Shown: positions 8,606 to 19,085, counted from the stretch's first letter. The stretch: 64,000 bases of DNA from Spirochaetia bacterium (GCA_021736385.1 JAIPFY010000001.1:73457-137456); one strand, 5' to 3'. Program-made: numbers and translations. Notes: generated by a model from the sequence alone, not told the origin.

Positions 8606-10144
8606 ATGGAACATCCTGTGACACATAGAACACTCCTGCCTGCCTACCTGCTTACTGCGACGCTGTTCATACTGGCAGCTGCGACCCGCACGCCGCTGTT
8701 TGCCCGTCCCGGCCTCCAGTTGAGTCTGGCAGTGCTGCTGCTGCTGATCATATCACTTCTTATCTGGACCAGAGGTGATCAGCAGCGACCTCATCCGGAG
8801 AAGGTATATCAGTCGATCAGAGAACGGTATCGACATGAGAAGGCAGGCCGCTATTACTGTATAGCCTTCGAATACCATAACAGCGGTAAATATCATTCCA
8901 TGATCGACCTGAACTTCAACAGGAGCTATCAGGAGGAGTTCTTTACCAGACTCTGTACGCTGTTCGGATCAAGACACGTGTTCGCACTCGAACGTGATCA
9001 GACGATCATCGTAACGAGATTCACCGATCCTGAAGCTGTACCGGAGGTGCTCCTGCAGGAGATGGAGGAGACGACCCGCAGCATCTGCACCAGATTCCAT
9101 GATCTGCTGAAGATGATCCCGATCGAGAACCGTCACTACATCAAGATCTCCGTGGGGACGGCCTCTCAGGGGATCCGCCGTGAGTTCACGACAGTCTATG
9201 ATCTGGTGCAGCTGGCACAGTTCACCAAGCTGGCGGCAAAAGAACGCAAGGTGCCCTATCTCATAGCCGATGAACCCCTTCGGGCACTCAAGAGAGATAT
9301 CGATGACTTCACCCGATCCATGGATGAACGGTTCAAACTCGATGAGTTCAACCCCTTCTTCCAACCGGTCATCGATCTGAGAACAAACAGGATCATCGGA
9401 TGTGAGAGTTTCGTGCGCTGGCAGAAGGATACCTATCGGATCATAGAGGCGAAGAAGTTCACCGAGATCGCCAATGAGAAGAACACGCTCAAGGACATCG
9501 ATGTCCATGTGATCAACAAGACCTTCCACTTCATCTGGGATCTGCACAGGCAGCAGCTCATCGCTGATGATTTCATCATGATGGTGAATATCAGCGCCAA
9601 CACGCTCAAGGAACTGGATGTCGCAGAGCTCAGGAGCCTTGCCGATAGGTATGAACTCGATCCTGGCCTGATCGAGTTCGACATCAAGGATGAACCACTG
9701 AGTGATCCCTTCATGATCTCCTGTGTACGGCAGCTTCGCAGGGCTGGCTTCAAAGTGGCCGTCGACATCTTCACCTCCGACACCTTTGCCCTACGGTCGT
9801 TCCTCTATAACAGCTTCGACACCATCAAGATCGATAAATCCATCCTGACAGGCACCGACAGGCTTCCGGACGGACCAGCGTGCAAGCAGGTGCACTCAGC
9901 GGTAGAGCATGCAGAGAAGACGATCCGTGAAGAGCGGGAGTTCACCTTCTATAAGACCATCGTACAGGCTTCACGTTCCATGCAGATCAAGAGGATGCTC
10001 AAAGGTGTGGAGCACCGCCATCACCTCGATTTCGCCCGAAGACTCAAGATCGATTATGTCCAGGGGTACTACTTCACCCCTCCACTGGAACAGCATGCCT
10101 TCGTCGAATATATGCTCAAGTACCGGGAGGGGATCCTCGTCTGA
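8606..10144 (+). CDS. Membrane-anchored protein with degenerate GGDEF-like and degenerate EAL domains
   Basis: Two N-terminal TM segments; EAL-fold landmarks GCESFVRW, MVNISANTL, IEFDIKDE, VDIFTSDTFAL, IKIDKSIL, YVQGYYFTPPL. Confidence 0.82.
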   Translation: MEHPVTHRTLLPAYLLTATLFILAAATRTPLFARPGLQLSLAVLLLLIISLLIWTRGDQQRPHPEKVYQSIRERYRHEKAGRYYCIAFEYHNSGKYHSMIDLNFNRSYQEEFFTRLCTLFGSRHVFALERDQTIIVTRFTDPEAVPEVLLQEMEETTRSICTRFHDLLKMIPIENRHYIKISVGTASQGIRREFTTVYDLVQLAQFTKLAAKERKVPYLIADEPLRALKRDIDDFTRSMDERFKLDEFNPFFQPVIDLRTNRIIGCESFVRWQKDTYRIIEAKKFTEIANEKNTLKDIDVHVINKTFHFIWDLHRQQLIADDFIMMVNISANTLKELDVAELRSLADRYELDPGLIEFDIKDEPLSDPFMISCVRQLRRAGFKVAVDIFTSDTFALRSFLYNSFDTIKIDKSILTGTDRLPDGPACKQVHSAVEHAEKTIREEREFTFYKTIVQASRSMQIKRMLKGVEHRHHLDFARRLKIDYVQGYYFTPPLEQHAFVEYMLKYREGILV

Positions 10145-10281
10145 CCTGAACAGCCCAGATCCTGTGTGCGTTTTTGTTTCACTTTCTGCAGGATGACTGA
10201 TACAATCATGCATATGTTCACCGTACTGCCCAAGAGACTGGAATCGATGCCGATGAACCGGGAATCTGAAGAACAACTTCA

Positions 10282-10311
10282 TCTTCTCGATCGCATTGAC
10301 GATCGAGAAGA
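10282..10311. terminator. Hairpin between convergent genes, possible terminator
   Basis: TCTTCTCGATCG-CATTGA-CGATCGAGAAGA: 12-bp perfect stem; no clear T-tract. Confidence 0.45.
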
Positions 10312-10531
10312 CGCAGACACCCCTGACCGCATCACGCTCTGCAGTCAGTACACGGTCTCTCCAGCATATCGACGGGGAGCAGAACAATTTCTTCAGAAAT
10401 GCAACGGGCGCCGTGTATAGTGCCGGTTCCTCATGCCCCGATAGCCTGGAAGAACCCTGACGGGTCTATCGCTGCAGTGATCCATAATCCCGACAGCCTT
10501 CCCCATCAGCTCAATCTCTGGTGCGCCTCCC

Positions 10532-10580
10532 GGCGGGCACCGCTTGACTGCCCGCCTGAGAGCATCCTGAGTATCAGGAT
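10532..10580 (-). terminator. Two consecutive hairpins downstream of the permease-prefix gene
   Basis: GGCGGGCA-N9-TGCCCGCC followed by ATCCTGA-GTA-TCAGGAT, just past the stop codon at 10604. Confidence 0.45.
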
Positions 10581-10603
10581 ACACCCGCAGGGGAGGAAGA
10601 TAC

Positions 10604-12064
10604 CTATCGGAATGCGAAGAACGGGGGAAAGAGCATGATGACGATCAGGGCCCAGATGGGATAGATCGGAAGGATGCGCATCTGCATCACCAGTATGTCC
10701 CGGAACGGCTGCCCCTTCAGGATATACCGCAGATACCCGAGTGACAACAGGATGAGATTGATCAGCAGCAGGATGTTCTCACCCAGCGCTGCTGCCCTGT
10801 TGGGGGTGAACCCGTAGGCTGACAGCCGCATGATGATCCCTGAGAGTGCGATGATATCGACAAGGACCGCTGATAGGATCAGGGCGCAGGTAAGAAGATC
10901 CCACAGCCGGGGAGCATCCGCTCTCCTCCGGGACGGTCCGAGGGGATCAGGACTCTGATCTGCAGCAGGAGGGAAAGAGTCATCGATCTCTCTGGCGCTC
11001 ATCGAGTAGAGGGCAAGACCGAGAACGATCGCCAGGATGACATCGAACCAGATGAGCATGGAACGATTCTCGTATGCCTGATTCGGGGTCAGAGCAAAGG
11101 CTGTCAGAAGACTCAGCAGCACCAGCAGGAACAGGGGGGTGAAGATCCTTGCGAGTACCGGGGCGATACTCTCTATGAGACTCTGCTTCTGTCCCACGAG
11201 GTAGGCGGCCATGATGAACAGACCGAAGAACCCGAATGGGGCGATCCATGCGGTGATGAAGGGAAAGGCATCCAGACCGATGAGCTCGAAGGTACCGGCT
11301 GTGAGGAAGATGAGCACAAGCCCGCCGAGACCGATCAGGATCACATAGATGAAGGACTCTCCTGCGAAACGGACGAAGTTCAACCGGGTGTTGGTGCTGC
11401 GCCACCCGGCGGGGGTGCCGGCCCCTTGATGCCCTCTTCGGATCAGGGGTGAAGGACCCCCGTAGAAGTAGAGCAGCACAGACAGCAGCACGATCGGCAG
11501 GTGGACAGCAGTGAGTATCGCAGTGTGGTGCGGTTCATACGAGGGATAGAGATTGATCAGGATCGCCATGAAGGGAAAGATGCTCAGGACCGGGATGCTG
11601 CTGCGCAGCGGCAGCGCACGCTTGTACAGGAAGTAGACCGCTATCGGGGTGAACGCGAACAGCGCGGCGTTCTTCAGATACAGCAGGCTGTACTGCTCCA
11701 GGTCACCGAAACCCAGCACAGCGGGTATCTTGCTCAGCAGCCCTGCACAGACTGCCAGTCCCAGGACTATGAGCAGCTCGATCCTGTTCCTGCGTGCGGT
11801 CAGAGGGGAGTCTGCCGGAACGAACAGGCTACGCCAGAGGTCCTCGGTCGTCAGCTTCGCGAACTCCTCATGGATCACCGCAGTATCACCGAGACGGCGT
11901 ACTGCCAGAAGAAAGGCCTCCTCTTCTGATACCCCCTGCTCTGAGAGCTCATCGATACTGTCGCGCAGATGTGATTCCAGTTCCTCACTGTCGCTGTACC
12001 CTATGGATCCTGCCGCCTGTATATGTCTCTTCCAGGTGCTTATCTGTGATTCAAGTTCGAACAT
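10604..12064 (-). CDS. Polytopic membrane protein with an N-terminal permease-prefix/HAAS-like domain
   Basis: ELESHLRDSIDELSEQGVSEEEAFLLAVRRLGD, then multiple TM helices; downstream of a PadR gene. Confidence 0.8.
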   Translation of the reverse strand: MFELESQISTWKRHIQAAGSIGYSDSEELESHLRDSIDELSEQGVSEEEAFLLAVRRLGDTAVIHEEFAKLTTEDLWRSLFVPADSPLTARRNRIELLIVLGLAVCAGLLSKIPAVLGFGDLEQYSLLYLKNAALFAFTPIAVYFLYKRALPLRSSIPVLSIFPFMAILINLYPSYEPHHTAILTAVHLPIVLLSVLLYFYGGPSPLIRRGHQGAGTPAGWRSTNTRLNFVRFAGESFIYVILIGLGGLVLIFLTAGTFELIGLDAFPFITAWIAPFGFFGLFIMAAYLVGQKQSLIESIAPVLARIFTPLFLLVLLSLLTAFALTPNQAYENRSMLIWFDVILAIVLGLALYSMSAREIDDSFPPAADQSPDPLGPSRRRADAPRLWDLLTCALILSAVLVDIIALSGIIMRLSAYGFTPNRAAALGENILLLINLILLSLGYLRYILKGQPFRDILVMQMRILPIYPIWALIVIMLFPPFFAFR

Positions 12065-12097
12065 CGCAGTGCTCTCCCGCTCACCTGCTTCCGCAGG

Positions 12098-12430
12098 TCA
12101 TGGTGATTCCTCGGACAGGCTGCACAGAGCCCGGTACACTACAGACCACTGATCGATCAGTGCTCTGTACTCACTCCTGCCTGCAGCAGTGATATGATAG
12201 TATTTTCGTCTTCTTCCGTTCTCTGCTACCACCCAGTAGGATTCGACCAGACCCGCAGCTTCAAGCCGATGGAGGACCGGATAGAGCATACCCTCTTTCC
12301 AGTCGATCCGGTGATCAGAGATCTGCTGGACCTTTCTGATGATGGCATAGCCATAGGTATCCCTGCCCTGCAGGACTGCAAGGATGATAGGGGTAGCAGA
12401 AGCAGCCACAAGGTCCTTTGGAAAGGTCAT
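12098..12430 (-). CDS. PadR family transcriptional regulator
   Basis: ILAVLQGRDTYGYAIIRKVQQISDHRIDWKEGMLYPVLHRLEAAGLVESYW...NGRRRKYYHITAAG; likely start at MTFPKD. Confidence 0.9.
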   Translation of the reverse strand: MTFPKDLVAASATPIILAVLQGRDTYGYAIIRKVQQISDHRIDWKEGMLYPVLHRLEAAGLVESYWVVAENGRRRKYYHITAAGRSEYRALIDQWSVVYRALCSLSEESP

Positions 12431-12457
12431 GACAGAAAACCTCCAGAGAAGCATACC

Positions 12458-12481
12458 TAGTACTGCTATGTATAGTACTGC
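12458..12481. promoter_or_regulatory. Candidate PadR operator: two direct TAGTACTGC repeats 15 bp apart
   Basis: TAGTACTGC at 12458 and 12473, each with an AGTACT palindrome, directly upstream of padR. Confidence 0.45.
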
Positions 12482-12545
12482 AGGAATAGTGAGCCGTCAA
12501 GCATGAAACAGGGCGGACTTCAGGTATGTGATCGCATGTTCTTTT

Positions 12546-14573
12546 TCACCGCAGCTGTGTCAGAGGTGTCCTGCGTGCTGTATCTGCTGCATACAGAGCA
12601 AAGATCGCAAGCCCACGGGGATAGAAACAGAGGTTGTTCCCGGAAAAGGTCTCAAAGAAGAGATGGATCTCCCGGGTGTTCACCGTACAGATCCAGTCCC
12701 AGTAGTTCTGAAGCTGATGTGTCAGATCTATGCCTCGGAACAGGGCAGCAGCATCTCTGAGCATGTTCATCGACAGCCATCCGACCATCGATGACGAACC
12801 TGCAAGCCCTTTCTGCAGTGCACGTTCAGCTCTGCTTTCAAAGCTGGTATGACGGCATCCATACTCAGACAGGGTATGTCTGGTACTGGTGATCAGATCC
12901 TCACACAGATAGGCCTCAGGTATCTCTGTCGATACGCCGATCATATCGAGCAGTACCAGTGCGTTGGTTGCGAAGATATGATAGGCATCCCAGCCTTCAA
13001 GTTCACCTGAAAGCCTCTGTCCGGTCCAGGGATCTGTCAGATCGTCTGCGCTCTGACTGCAATTGACGATGAAGTGATCCTGCTTCCAGCCCGCTGTGGT
13101 GATAGTCCTCAATCCCCTTGAACAGAATGAATCATATTCAGCGTTCCGGTTACTCACCATCTGGATTCCCGCCCAGATGGCACAGTAGGCTTTTATCCCG
13201 AGATAGACCTGCTGGTCACCATACTGGATCGCAGGGGATGCATCATCGATGGTGTTGCTGCATCCGGTTGCCGGTATCCCGGTCTGTTTCAGGTCCGTCG
13301 ATATGATGTAATCCATCATCCCGGTGATCGCAGCTTCCAGCTGAGAACAGATCAGAAGGTCTCCGGTCTGCTTCCAGTAGGCGAACGCCATAAGGATGAA
13401 GTTGCAGTTCTCCTCGATCTCCATGTGATGGGGATAATACTGGTGGCTGCACGTCAGGAACTGCCCTGTATCGTGACTGAGAAAGCACCCTTTCAGAGGA
13501 CCGGAGGCATCAGGAACGAGAAGGAACTCCTTCCACTGGAGCAGTTGCAGCCGCAGCAGCTCCGGCCAGAACAGAAGATAGAAGGGGCTCTGGCTGTACT
13601 CTACATCTACCGTTGAAGTGAAGTAGCAGTTCCCCTCCCAGACCGTATACCAGGGGGACCGGTCTGCTCTGATCACGAACCAGGTATTGATCAGCCAGGA
13701 GTGAAACGCGCAGGAACTCAGATGGTCAAATGCCCTGCCGAGGGTATGATCTGCACAAGAAGCATCAAAGTCCTGCGAGACCTTCTGCAGGCTATCCCAT
13801 GAGCTTTTGAGGTGTGCGATGACCTGCTGTGCAGAACCATACTCGTGTGTATACCAGAATGGGCAGAGTTCGCCTGCAACAGTCATCATCGGTCGATCAT
13901 AGGCAGCATAGACCAGAGACATGGCAGTATCGGCTTCACCCCTGTGCAGATGGACCTCTCTGGTAAATCGGTCATCGGTATACGAGCAGCTGATACCGCA
14001 CAGCAGATCGTTGACCGGCTCTTCCCGAGTGTAGGACGGTCTGTTATCAGCCGCATAATCACCCGAATCAGAGGGATAGGGAACATCCACGGTATAGGCA
14101 AGCTGCACAGTATCAGAATCCGTTCGTGTGACAGTCCCCGATTCTGGTCTGATCGAGAAGTACAGCTTACCGGAGATGCAGGCCTCATCCGTCTGTTTCG
14201 TCCACCTGAAATCACCGCGCATACGCTCTGCTGACATGCTGATCATCAGAGCAGGTATGGTGGATCGGTCAGGATCTTCAGGAGCGAAGACGATTCGGAT
14301 ACTCAGCCCCACCTGAATGCCATATTCTGGGATCACCCCGGTGAAACCGATCGAAGTGAACGTCGAGGACTGCTCCATGAAAGGGAACAGCGTGAGATCC
14401 GGAGCCAGAGGGAAACTGTAGTCCACGGCACCGATGGTCATTCCGGCTTCTATCAGACAGGGGATCCCCGGGTGCTCTGAGAATCTGATCAGATAGGATC
14501 GCCCGTTCCCTGGATTAACGGCAATACCGACTCTTGAACCGAAGACCGCTATGGCATCACTGAGTAGCTGCAT
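12546..14573 (-). CDS. Putative six-hairpin glycosidase-like protein (DUF4965/GtaA-like architecture, tentative)
   Basis: WYTVWEGNCYFTSTVDVEYSQSPFYLLFWPELLRLQLLQW and YPHHMEIEENCNFILMAFAYWKQTGD resemble that fold class. Start placed at MQLLSDAIAVFG, giving a short overlap with the kinase gene. Confidence 0.55.
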   Translation of the reverse strand: MQLLSDAIAVFGSRVGIAVNPGNGRSYLIRFSEHPGIPCLIEAGMTIGAVDYSFPLAPDLTLFPFMEQSSTFTSIGFTGVIPEYGIQVGLSIRIVFAPEDPDRSTIPALMISMSAERMRGDFRWTKQTDEACISGKLYFSIRPESGTVTRTDSDTVQLAYTVDVPYPSDSGDYAADNRPSYTREEPVNDLLCGISCSYTDDRFTREVHLHRGEADTAMSLVYAAYDRPMMTVAGELCPFWYTHEYGSAQQVIAHLKSSWDSLQKVSQDFDASCADHTLGRAFDHLSSCAFHSWLINTWFVIRADRSPWYTVWEGNCYFTSTVDVEYSQSPFYLLFWPELLRLQLLQWKEFLLVPDASGPLKGCFLSHDTGQFLTCSHQYYPHHMEIEENCNFILMAFAYWKQTGDLLICSQLEAAITGMMDYIISTDLKQTGIPATGCSNTIDDASPAIQYGDQQVYLGIKAYCAIWAGIQMVSNRNAEYDSFCSRGLRTITTAGWKQDHFIVNCSQSADDLTDPWTGQRLSGELEGWDAYHIFATNALVLLDMIGVSTEIPEAYLCEDLITSTRHTLSEYGCRHTSFESRAERALQKGLAGSSSMVGWLSMNMLRDAAALFRGIDLTHQLQNYWDWICTVNTREIHLFFETFSGNNLCFYPRGLAIFALYAADTARRTPLTQLR

Positions 14574-16074
14574 GTACGTTTCCCCCTCTTTGTATGGCAA
14601 CTGGAGCTGAGAGTTCGAAGACAGCCCCCTCTCTGGCATGTGGATCTATCTGTATGTACCCTCTATGAGCACGCATGACCCGATAGCTGTAGTTCAGACC
14701 TATCCCCCAGTTAGTCATACTCACAGAGCCGCTTTTCAGTGGTCGAAACAGCACTCGCCTCTCAGCCCGGCTGAGTCCCTTTCCGGTATCGATCACGGTC
14801 ACCGCGACCCACTGCTGTTCGGTAGTCGTCCTGACAGTGACCTGGGGTCGCACGTGCGGATTCGCTGCCGCTGCCTCGGCGGCATTGATACAGCAGTTTC
14901 GTATCGCCTCAGTGAACAACTCCTGATCAACCAGCCAGTGAGCATCATGGGGGATCTGCAGTGTGCAGCTGACAGCCGGATAGCGTACTGCCAGCTGATC
15001 GATGATCGGGCTCAGTATCGCACTGATACTGCAGACAGTCGGTCTCAAAGCGATGCTCCTCGTCTGATCCAGGAATCGTGCAATGGTTCTCAGGGCATGT
15101 CCGGCAAGTTCATCATGCTCTGTGAGCAGGGGGGTAAGATCAGCCGAACCTGCCTGCCTGATATCCTTTGTGATCAGTGTCAGGGAGAACAGATCATTCT
15201 TCAGTGAATGGAACAGAAATCGAACAGCCTGGTTGATGGTCTGCATCTTTCGCTCCTGAAGATAGATGACCACAGCCTCTTTGAAGGCTACTCTGGAATA
15301 CTTCAGGAGCATGAACACGTTGACACTCATGATCAGCAATACGATCCATGGCAGGATCGTGATGTAGAACAGCGGCAGTTCGTACTGCAGAGAGATGTCT
15401 ATCAGGGCGTTCGCTGACCGGTCCCTCATCATATGCAGTCGCACCGGGTCGACTATGCAGAAGAGAAGGAACAGGGTCGAGGAAGTGCCTACGATCGCCA
15501 GATAGGAGAGTTTCTCATAGGATCTGGAGATGATGGTGCTCCGTCGTGCAGATCGGTACAGTCTGAGACAGAGACAGCAGATATACCCGAGGTACAATAC
15601 TTCGACAAGCTGGTATGATCCATAGTAGAGAGCGATGAGCCCAAAGGACTCAGTCTGCACGAACCTGATGTACAATGCATACCGCACACCGGGAAGGTGC
15701 AGAAGAAGATGTGCCAGTACCACTGCTGCACATATGCAGATCTCTGTGACAGAGAGTCTGATCTGCCGGTAGACTGCATAGAACGCAGTGAGTATGATCA
15801 GGAACACCGCTTCGAGCATATACCCGAGGCTCCCGATGTCATAGGGTCCATAGCGAAAATTGAATACCAGCAGAGAGACATTGTAATCGAACAGGAACAG
15901 CGGGTTATCCGTTCTCTGGTAATAGCCGTATTTAGCCACGAACAGGATGATCGCAGCGATCCTGACCGCAGTGAGTATGATCAGCAGGGACAGAAGCCAG
16001 TTATACCCTCTGTTCGGGTTCTTCAGCATGATGAACAGAGAGAAACACAGGAGAATGATCACCGTATAGAACAT
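14557..16074 (-). CDS. Membrane sensor histidine kinase
   Basis: Multiple N-terminal TM helices; H-box-like FHSLKNDLFSL; HATPase N-box NCCINAAEAA; G-boxes VIDTGKGL and NWGIGLNYSYRVMRAHRG. Confidence 0.87.
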   Translation of the reverse strand: MFYTVIILLCFSLFIMLKNPNRGYNWLLSLLIILTAVRIAAIILFVAKYGYYQRTDNPLFLFDYNVSLLVFNFRYGPYDIGSLGYMLEAVFLIILTAFYAVYRQIRLSVTEICICAAVVLAHLLLHLPGVRYALYIRFVQTESFGLIALYYGSYQLVEVLYLGYICCLCLRLYRSARRSTIISRSYEKLSYLAIVGTSSTLFLLFCIVDPVRLHMMRDRSANALIDISLQYELPLFYITILPWIVLLIMSVNVFMLLKYSRVAFKEAVVIYLQERKMQTINQAVRFLFHSLKNDLFSLTLITKDIRQAGSADLTPLLTEHDELAGHALRTIARFLDQTRSIALRPTVCSISAILSPIIDQLAVRYPAVSCTLQIPHDAHWLVDQELFTEAIRNCCINAAEAAAANPHVRPQVTVRTTTEQQWVAVTVIDTGKGLSRAERRVLFRPLKSGSVSMTNWGIGLNYSYRVMRAHRGYIQIDPHAREGAVFELSAPVAIQRGGNVHAATQ

Positions 16075-16079
16075 TTCAT

Positions 16080-17351
16080 CTACCCCGTCTGCATGTTCAG
16101 CATCGAAACCAGTGCATCAGTCACAGCTTCAAGACGATGTTCGTCAACATCTGTCCGACCGGGAGCCACTTCATACCCGCCCTCCTGGTAGGCCTGTGCC
16201 GTAGGGAGATAGCCGGCCCACCCATTGGTGTTGGTAGCGAACAGTGTATAGGGTGACGGTGCTGCAGCGAGCAGATCAAGACTTGCCTGAGTGAAGCACT
16301 CGGCTCCCGCACAGGCGATGGCAGCCTGCCCGATATGCAGGACACTCAAGGCAACCGGTACATCATCAGGGTGTTTTGCCGGCAGTATGCATGATGCACT
16401 GTGAATGCTTTCGGTCTCTACAGGAGTCCTTGCGGCATACGCGGCAAGCACGGCATAACCTGCAGCTGTACCGATGATCCGTACGGCTTCCGGATTCTGC
16501 TGGGTCGCAAGATAGGGCTCAGTATCGCCGCATGCTCCGAGGGTGAACATGGCCCGGGTACCCGCCCCGAGATTCTGTTCGATCGCAGCACAGGCCGCCC
16601 CGGGATAATCCGCACTGATGAGCGTGCTGTGCTTGCCCATGACTACCGGATGCAGAGCTACCGAGAAGAGGACGATCCGCTTCAGGTCACGAGGAACAAG
16701 ATAGGAGTCATAGCGCGGATCATCGATCACCTCGAAGATAAGGACAGGTATCCGGTCCTCTACCGGACCATCAAGTACCGCAGTTTCCCGCTCCCACAGG
16801 CTGAAACAGTTCACCGTCGCCCCGTCTTCACCCCTGCCCCTCCTGTTGAACCCGAGGGTAGCCCTGGCCGTCGTATAGAAGCATTCAGCCGGGACAGGAG
16901 CACTTCTTGCATACCCTATCGTGCGTATGATGGTCTCTTTCAGCATCTGAAGATACTGTTCAGACTCTTTTCCAAATCGGTCATATATCGAAGAGATTTC
17001 ATCACCGCTGCCGATCTCATCCCACGGGTTCGTGGTTATCGGACCTGAATGGGTATGAGACACACAGATGCATACGTTGTCCTCAGGGATGCCGAAGGTC
17101 TCCCGGATCAGCTGCCTGACCTGGAGGAGGTATTCATTCGTGAGGATACATAGGTCCACGGTGATCAGCAGCTGTTCACTGGAGGAATCAGTTATTGACA
17201 GTACCTTGAGGTACAGATCATCAAGTATTCCGGTTGGCCGCCCATCATAGATGAATCGGTGTTCGTATCCTTCAAGAGGAAGTCCGGGCAGCGCTGGCGT
17301 TATGAGGGCCTGATGGTATCCGATGTGTATCATATGTTCAACCTCGATCAT
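16080..17351 (-). CDS. Neutral/alkaline ceramidase-like N-terminal domain hydrolase, no signal peptide
   Basis: GYHQALITPALPGLPLEGY...DDLYLKVLSITDSSSEQLLITVDLCILTNEYLLQVRQLIRETFGIPEDNVCICVSHTHSGP. Confidence 0.7.
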   Translation of the reverse strand: MIEVEHMIHIGYHQALITPALPGLPLEGYEHRFIYDGRPTGILDDLYLKVLSITDSSSEQLLITVDLCILTNEYLLQVRQLIRETFGIPEDNVCICVSHTHSGPITTNPWDEIGSGDEISSIYDRFGKESEQYLQMLKETIIRTIGYARSAPVPAECFYTTARATLGFNRRGRGEDGATVNCFSLWERETAVLDGPVEDRIPVLIFEVIDDPRYDSYLVPRDLKRIVLFSVALHPVVMGKHSTLISADYPGAACAAIEQNLGAGTRAMFTLGACGDTEPYLATQQNPEAVRIIGTAAGYAVLAAYAARTPVETESIHSASCILPAKHPDDVPVALSVLHIGQAAIACAGAECFTQASLDLLAAAPSPYTLFATNTNGWAGYLPTAQAYQEGGYEVAPGRTDVDEHRLEAVTDALVSMLNMQTG

Positions 17352-18024
17352 GTAATTCTGTCACGATCCGCACTGCATCATGTCCGATGAGCAGCGCGGC
17401 TACCTCTTTCATACTGCGTTTCTTGAACTTCTTCAGGATGTTGCTCACATGCGCCCGCACCGTGGTGCGTTCGATGAACCGTATCTCTGCGATCGCATGG
17501 TAGCTCATCCCTTCAAGGTAGAGCGCAAGGATGTCAAGCTCACTGCGGGTCAGGGAGTTGATGATCTGGAACAGTGCACTCAACTGCCTCTGCTGGATCC
17601 GTATCCGGGCAAACTCATTACGCATCTTGTTCGCCACCACAGGCCTCATGGTTGCCTGTCCCCTGTAGGCATTGCGTATGGCTTCCATGATCACCTGAGG
17701 ATCCTCGGTCTTGAGAATATAGTCGGTGACCCCTGCTTCGAATGATGAGAAGATCAGGTCATCTTCCTTATGGATGGTCAGCATGATGATGCAGATCTCA
17801 GGATTCACCTGCTTGATCTGCCATGCTGCCTGGATACCGTCATCCTCATCATCCATCTGGATGTCCAGCAGTACGATATCAGGTTCATGCTCTCTGACAG
17901 CCTCTACTGCCTCGACACCATTCTTGCAGACAGCAAGCACCTCCATATCAGGCTCTTCACTGATCATGGTCTCGAAATAGGTCCTTATCCTCGGTAAGTC
18001 ATCAGCGATCACGATTCGTATCAT
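17338..18024 (-). CDS. Response regulator, NarL/LuxR type
   Basis: REC domain IRIVIADDLPRIR...DIVLLDIQMDD...TDYILK; HTH LTRSELDILALYLEGMSYHAIAEIRFIERTTVRAHVSNILKKF. Confidence 0.92.
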   Translation of the reverse strand: MIRIVIADDLPRIRTYFETMISEEPDMEVLAVCKNGVEAVEAVREHEPDIVLLDIQMDDEDDGIQAAWQIKQVNPEICIIMLTIHKEDDLIFSSFEAGVTDYILKTEDPQVIMEAIRNAYRGQATMRPVVANKMRNEFARIRIQQRQLSALFQIINSLTRSELDILALYLEGMSYHAIAEIRFIERTTVRAHVSNILKKFKKRSMKEVAALLIGHDAVRIVTELHDRG

Positions 18025-18038
18025 GCGTTATCCCGTTA

Positions 18039-19085
18039 TCATCCCTGTTCTGCTTCGATCATACAGCGTTGATGAGTCTCTGATGACCTGAAGATACCCT
18101 CGATGACAGCGACGATATGACAGGCCCATCGGCCGGTATTGGTATACGCGGCTCCAGTTTCCAGATGTGCACACATCAGTTCTATACCCAGCCCTCTATT
18201 GTTATCAGTATACCTGCCTTCTGCGGGAATGGAAGACCACACACCGGTCTCTTTCGTATAAAGCTGCAGCACTCCTCCGAAGAAGTTCGGATCAGGGAAC
18301 TTCAAGCTGCCCCCGGTGCCGTAGATCTCAATTGGGGGAAGATGGGTCTGATGGATGTCAAAACTCATGAGCAGTGTACCGATGACACCGTTGCAGAAGG
18401 TGAGTACCGCCTCGATGGTCGTAGGGACTTCTACTGCCAGCACCTCTCCCGCCCTTGGCCCGGTAGCGATCACCCGTCTGGCAGCACTGGTGATGGTAGT
18501 CGCTGTCACAGCTGCTACCGGTCCCAGACATGCTATCAGAGCGCTGAGATAGTACGGTCCCATATCCCAGAGCGGGCCGCCGCCGGACTGATAGTAGAAG
18601 TCAGGATTCGGATGCCATCGTTCGTGTCCGGGGGTGGTCATAGCGGCAGTGAAGGCAACAGGAGTACCGATGCCTCCACTGCCTATGATACGTTTTGCCT
18701 TCTGTATCGATGAGCCGAGAAAGGTATCCGGAGCACAGCCTACCGCGAGCGACGATGCGTCTGCAATATCGATGAGCTCTCTCGCGCTATCGGTATCCAG
18801 AGCCAGAGGTTTCTCACTGTAGAGATGTTTCCCTGCTTGAAGGATCCTCTTTGAAAGCACGGCGTGTACTGCCGGAGGGGTAAGGTTGATCACCAGCCCT
18901 ATCTCAGGATCATCAAGCAGGTCTTCTACAGAGACGGCAGTCCCCACACCGGTTCTCATGCATAGATCCTCTGCCGAGTGCATGTTCATATCTGCACACG
19001 CCACGATCTGAATATGATCGAAGTCTCTCGCATTCTCCGCATAGATGGTACTGATCGTTCCGCATCCTATGATCCCTGTCTTCAT
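18039..19085 (-). CDS. Gfo/Idh/MocA family oxidoreductase
   Basis: GIIGCGTISTIYAENA...GLVINLTPPAVHAVLSKRILQAGKHLYSEKPLA. Confidence 0.92.
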   Translation of the reverse strand: MKTGIIGCGTISTIYAENARDFDHIQIVACADMNMHSAEDLCMRTGVGTAVSVEDLLDDPEIGLVINLTPPAVHAVLSKRILQAGKHLYSEKPLALDTDSARELIDIADASSLAVGCAPDTFLGSSIQKAKRIIGSGGIGTPVAFTAAMTTPGHERWHPNPDFYYQSGGGPLWDMGPYYLSALIACLGPVAAVTATTITSAARRVIATGPRAGEVLAVEVPTTIEAVLTFCNGVIGTLLMSFDIHQTHLPPIEIYGTGGSLKFPDPNFFGGVLQLYTKETGVWSSIPAEGRYTDNNRGLGIELMCAHLETGAAYTNTGRWACHIVAVIEGIFRSSETHQRCMIEAEQG

